Shown here one piece after another: positions 61,197-64,000 of a stretch of DNA of 64,000 bases. The notes below the pieces were generated by a model that saw only the letters and a program-made list of their open reading frames with translations, was not told where the DNA came from and ran no database searches. The first letter of the stretch is position 1. Each line of letters begins with the position of its first letter. The translations under genes were made by a program, and so were the position numbers. Source of the stretch: Roseomonas mucosa ATCC BAA-692 (GTDB taxonomy: Bacteria > Pseudomonadota > Alphaproteobacteria > Acetobacterales > Acetobacteraceae); assembly GCF_000622225.1 (NCBI RefSeq), contig NZ_JHWD01000008.1:62001-126000 (forward strand), in the 5' to 3' direction.

Positions 61197-62966
61197 TCAG
61201 TGCGAGTGCCGGGGCATCCCCTTGGTATGGACCACATCCTGATAGGCTGTGGCGAAGTCCAGGCAGGCGCCGTCGGAGAGCTGCCCCACCCGCTCGCGGT
61301 AGAGCTGCTGCCAGGGCGTCTGGTTGCTCGGCACATAGGGCTGCAGGGCATCGCGCCGCGCCGCGATCTCCTCCTCCGGCAGCAGAAGGTCCACCCGCCG
61401 GGCGCGCAGGTCGAAGCGCACGCGGTCGCCCGTCTTCAGCAGGGCGAGGCCGCCGCCCACCGCCGCCTCGGGCGAGACGTTGAGGATGGAGGGGCTGGCC
61501 GAGGTGCCGCTCTGCCGCCCGTCGCCGATGCAGGGCAGCGCGTTGACGCCACGCCGGATCAGCGCGTCGGGCGGCTGCATGTTCACCACCTCCGCCGAGC
61601 CGGGATAGCCGACCGGGCCGCAGCCGCGGATGAAGAGGATGCAGTACTCGTCGATCTCCAGCGCCGGGTCGTTGATCCGCTTGTGGTAGTCCTCCGGCCC
61701 CTCGAAGACGATGGCGCGGCCCTCGAAGGCATCCGGGTCCTCGGGGTTGGACAGGTAGCGGTCGTGGAACTCCCTGGAGATCACCGAGGTCTTCATCACG
61801 CCGGTATCGAAGAGGTTGCCGCGCAGCACCAGCATCCCCGCCTCCGGCATCAGCGGCGCGGAGAAGGGGCGGATCACGTCGCGGTCCTCCACCGTCACGC
61901 CGGCCAGGCTCTCGGCGATCGGGCGGCCGCTGACGCCCACCGGCCCGCCATGCAGCACGCCGGCATCCAGCAGCTCCCGCATCACCGCCGGCACGCCGCC
62001 GGCCCGATGGAAGGATTCGCCGAGATAGGCGCCGGCGGGCTGGCAGTTGACCAGCAGCGGCAGCTCGTGCCCGACACGCTGCCAGTCGTCGAGGCTGAGC
62101 TCGACGCCGACATGCTTCGCGATGGCGACCAGGTGCGGCGGGCAGTTGGTGGAGGCGCCCAGCGCCGAGGCCACCATGATGGCGTTCTCGAAGGCCTCCT
62201 TGGTCATCACCTTGCGCGGCGTCAGGTCCTCGTGGACCATCTCCACGATGCGCTTGCCGGTGACGTAGGCCATCTGCCCGCGCTCCCGGTACGGGGCGGG
62301 GATGGAGGCGCAGCCGGGCAGGCTCATGCCCAGCGCCTCGGCCAGCGAGTTCATCGACAGCGCCGTGCCCATGGTGTTGCAGTGGCCGACGCTGGGGGCG
62401 GAGGCGGCGGCCAGCGCCATGAACTCCTCGTAGCCGATCTCGCCCGCCGCCATGCGGCGCCGCGCCTCCCAGATGATGGTGCCGCTGCCGGCCAGCTTGC
62501 CCTTGTAGTGCCCGTCCAGCATCGGGCCTCCGGACAGGACGATGGCCGGGATGTTCACCGTGGCGGCGCCCATCAGCAGGGCGGGCGTGGTCTTGTCGCA
62601 GCCGGTGGTGAGCACCACCCCGTCGAGCGGATAGCCGTAGAGCACCTCGACAAGCGACAGATAGGCAAGGTTGCGGTCCAGCGCCGCGGTGGGTCGCTTG
62701 CCGGTCTCCTGGATCGGGTGGCAGGGGAATTCCAGCGGGATGCCCCCGGCGTCGCGGATGCCGGCCCGCGTGCGTTCCGCCAGCTCGATGTGATGGCGGT
62801 TGCAGGGGGCGAGGTCGCTGCCGGTCTGGGCGATGCCGATGATCGGGCGGCCGGATTGCAGTTCCTGCGGCGTCAGGCCGTAGTTCAGGTAGCGCTCCAG
62901 ATAGAGCGCCGTCATATCCGGGTCGGAGGGGTCGTTGAACCAGTTCTGGCTGCGTAGCGTGGCCAT
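61197..62966 (-). CDS. IlvD/Edd-family sugar-acid dehydratase
   Basis: A 589-residue iron-sulfur dehydratase resembling L-arabonate/D-xylonate dehydratases rather than amino-acid IlvD. It begins [20 protein letters not shown] and has the cluster-site motifs [20 protein letters not shown] and [10 protein letters not shown], and the family block [20 protein letters not shown]. An AGGAGTG site lies before ATG 62964-62966. The product would be a 2-keto-3-deoxy acid, used by the downstream enzymes. The exact sugar acid is unknown. Confidence 0.9.
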   Translation of the reverse strand: MATLRSQNWFNDPSDPDMTALYLERYLNYGLTPQELQSGRPIIGIAQTGSDLAPCNRHHIELAERTRAGIRDAGGIPLEFPCHPIQETGKRPTAALDRNLAYLSLVEVLYGYPLDGVVLTTGCDKTTPALLMGAATVNIPAIVLSGGPMLDGHYKGKLAGSGTIIWEARRRMAAGEIGYEEFMALAAASAPSVGHCNTMGTALSMNSLAEALGMSLPGCASIPAPYRERGQMAYVTGKRIVEMVHEDLTPRKVMTKEAFENAIMVASALGASTNCPPHLVAIAKHVGVELSLDDWQRVGHELPLLVNCQPAGAYLGESFHRAGGVPAVMRELLDAGVLHGGPVGVSGRPIAESLAGVTVEDRDVIRPFSAPLMPEAGMLVLRGNLFDTGVMKTSVISREFHDRYLSNPEDPDAFEGRAIVFEGPEDYHKRINDPALEIDEYCILFIRGCGPVGYPGSAEVVNMQPPDALIRRGVNALPCIGDGRQSGTSASPSILNVSPEAAVGGGLALLKTGDRVRFDLRARRVDLLLPEEEIAARRDALQPYVPSNQTPWQQLYRERVGQLSDGACLDFATAYQDVVHTKGMPRHSH

Positions 62967-63537
62967 GATGCACTCCTGCCCTGTCATCCGTCGCTGGCGT
63001 CCGGTTCCCGGATCACCGCTCCTCAGGGCGGGCATCAAACGACCGGCTCCCGCCCCTGTCCAGCCTCCCGCCCCGGCTTTCGCGGGCCGTTCCGTCCTCG
63101 GGGAAAGGCGGGGCGCGGCGCCCGGGGCAGCCCCCGGCAGAGAGGCTCCGCCCCCCTCTCCGCCGGGGACATGCTATGTCCCCGGGCCCCGCCTTTCGTT
63201 GGCGCCTGTGGCGGCCGTTACCCTGCCGCCTGATCCCCGAAACAGGTGGAAACGCGAGGCTCCCGAAAAGAAGAAAGACACCGTCTCCGCGCTCGCGGCA
63301 CCGGCAGCCCGCCGGAGAGCATGGATCTCCGGCGCGATCCGGCATCCGTCAGGACCAACTCATCGGGTCCAGGGCCCGCAGGGTCCTGGCGGATAGGGGG
63401 TCCGGGGGAAAGGCGGCGCCTTTCCCCCGGGGAGAGCCACCCACGCCAAGGCCAGAACCATCCGGGCACGGAAATCGCTTGCCGCCGGGCGGCGCCCCGG
63501 CTGTGCTGGCCGGGTTCGGGCGAGAGGAGGCGGGCGG
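62967..63537. other. Divergent intergenic region, dehydratase / eutB
   Basis: A 571-base region without a convincing gene. It includes repeat copy C (63191-63431). Short frames here are GC-rich shadows. Promoters for the dehydratase operon and eutB must lie on either side of the repeat. Confidence 0.55.
63191..63431 (+). repeat. Dispersed intergenic repeat, copy C (241 bp)
   Basis: Same orientation and order of landmarks as copies A and B. It has the best terminal hairpin of the three: CCGGGGGAAAGGC (63402-63414) pairs perfectly with GCCTTTCCCCCGG (63418-63430) over a 3-base loop. Unlike A and B it lies between divergent genes, so it is not simply a terminator for neighbours. Confidence 0.82.
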
Positions 63538-64000
63538 ATGACGGGCCGGGCCGGGCTGGCGGGCGGGGAGCGCCACCGCTTCGAGGATCTGCGGCACCTG
63601 CTGGCGGCCGCGACGCCCAGGCGCTCGGGCGACGAGCTGGCCGGGATCGCCGCCGGGTCGGATGCGGAACGGGTGGCGGCGCGGCGGGTGCTGGCGGAAC
63701 TGCCGCTGAAGGCCTTCCTGTCGGAAAGCGTGGTCCCCTACGAGGCGGACGAGGTCACGCGGCTGATCCTCGACACGCATGACGCCATGGCTTTCGCGGC
63801 CGTGTCGCACATGACGGTGGGCGATTTCCGCGACTGGCTGCTGTCGCACGAGGCGGATGCGGCGGCGCTGGCCGCGCTGGCGCCGGGGCTGACGCCGGAG
63901 ATGGTGGCGGCGGTGTCGAAGCTGATGCGGAACCAGGACCTGATCGCCGTGGCGCGGAAATGCCGGGTGGTGACGGCCTTCCGCAACACGATCGGGCTGG
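63538..64000 (+). CDS. eutB: Ethanolamine ammonia-lyase large subunit EutB (3' partial)
   Basis: Start of the cobalamin-dependent enzyme that splits ethanolamine to acetaldehyde and ammonia. The 154 visible codons match EutB: HRFEDLRHLLAAATPRRSGD, LAGIAAGSDAERVAARRVLA, VVPYEADEVTRLILD and the conserved VVTAFRNTIGL at the edge. ATG 63538 has GAGAGGAGG 7-15 bases upstream. The gene runs off the right edge, and eutC is expected beyond it. Confidence 0.93.
   Translation, partial: MTGRAGLAGGERHRFEDLRHLLAAATPRRSGDELAGIAAGSDAERVAARRVLAELPLKAFLSESVVPYEADEVTRLILDTHDAMAFAAVSHMTVGDFRDWLLSHEADAAALAALAPGLTPEMVAAVSKLMRNQDLIAVARKCRVVTAFRNTIGL

Overview
The window comes from a high-GC, codon-biased chromosome. 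It looks alphaproteobacterial, and an Acetobacteraceae/Roseomonas-like host is my best guess, inferred from base composition, the SdhDAB order, a MucR-type domain, Entner-Doudoroff genes and the mix of sugar-acid and oligopeptide-uptake genes. No rRNA, tRNA, CRISPR array or intact mobile element is visible. Almost all of it is ordinary chromosome, with one unusual accessory block at about 7.2-16.3 kb.

Layout. 0-5.6 kb: end of sdhD, sdhA, sdhB with a terminator, a DUF2171 protein and an endonuclease-type mutL. 5.6-16.3 kb: a LuxR-type regulator, then a tightly packed plus-strand set: a SAM/class III nucleotide cyclase/AAA/TPR protein, a YcaO protein, a TfuA protein, an HExxH metallopeptidase, an unrecognised protein ending in a hexapeptide repeat, and a Crp/Fnr regulator that keeps the cyclic-nucleotide-binding signature. 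16.8-23.3 kb: a complete minus-strand urease cluster (ureD, a GNAT gene, ureA, B, C, E, F, G, hupE). 23.8-28.1 kb: an RND efflux pair. 28.2-36.3 kb: two ABC solute-binding proteins, a phosphodiesterase, a LysR regulator and two M20 hydrolases, with no permease genes in the window. 36.3-39.8 kb: aspartate 4-decarboxylase with an aspartate:alanine exchanger. 40.4 kb: hrcA. 41.8-45.5 kb: a GntR-controlled acid-sugar set (SDR, KdgT-type permease, FAH-family hydrolase). 45.5-48.8 kb: zwf and edd. 48.9-54.1 kb: degP, a histidine kinase and a response regulator, interrupted by an opposite-strand Ldh2-family dehydrogenase. 54.5-63.0 kb: an aldehyde dehydrogenase and SDR pair, a protein with a MucR-like C-terminus, a YdcF protein and a sugar-acid set (2-hydroxyacid dehydrogenase, hydratase, IlvD/Edd dehydratase). 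63.5 kb to the end: the start of eutB.

The most interesting block is 7.2-16.3 kb. The cyclase, ycaO and tfuA reading frames overlap by 4 bases and the peptidase starts 3 bases after tfuA, so they are almost certainly one operon. YcaO and TfuA partner proteins are known to thioamidate peptide backbones. Here they sit between a predicted cyclic-nucleotide producer and a predicted cyclic-nucleotide receptor, with a peptidase and a repeat-tailed protein that has its own TATAAT box. I propose a peptide-modification module under nucleotide second-messenger control. The substrate and the link to cyclic nucleotides are inference.

A 241-244 bp intergenic repeat occurs three times (16.5, 41.5 and 63.2 kb), each copy ending in the same GC-rich hairpin, and related hairpins stand alone elsewhere.
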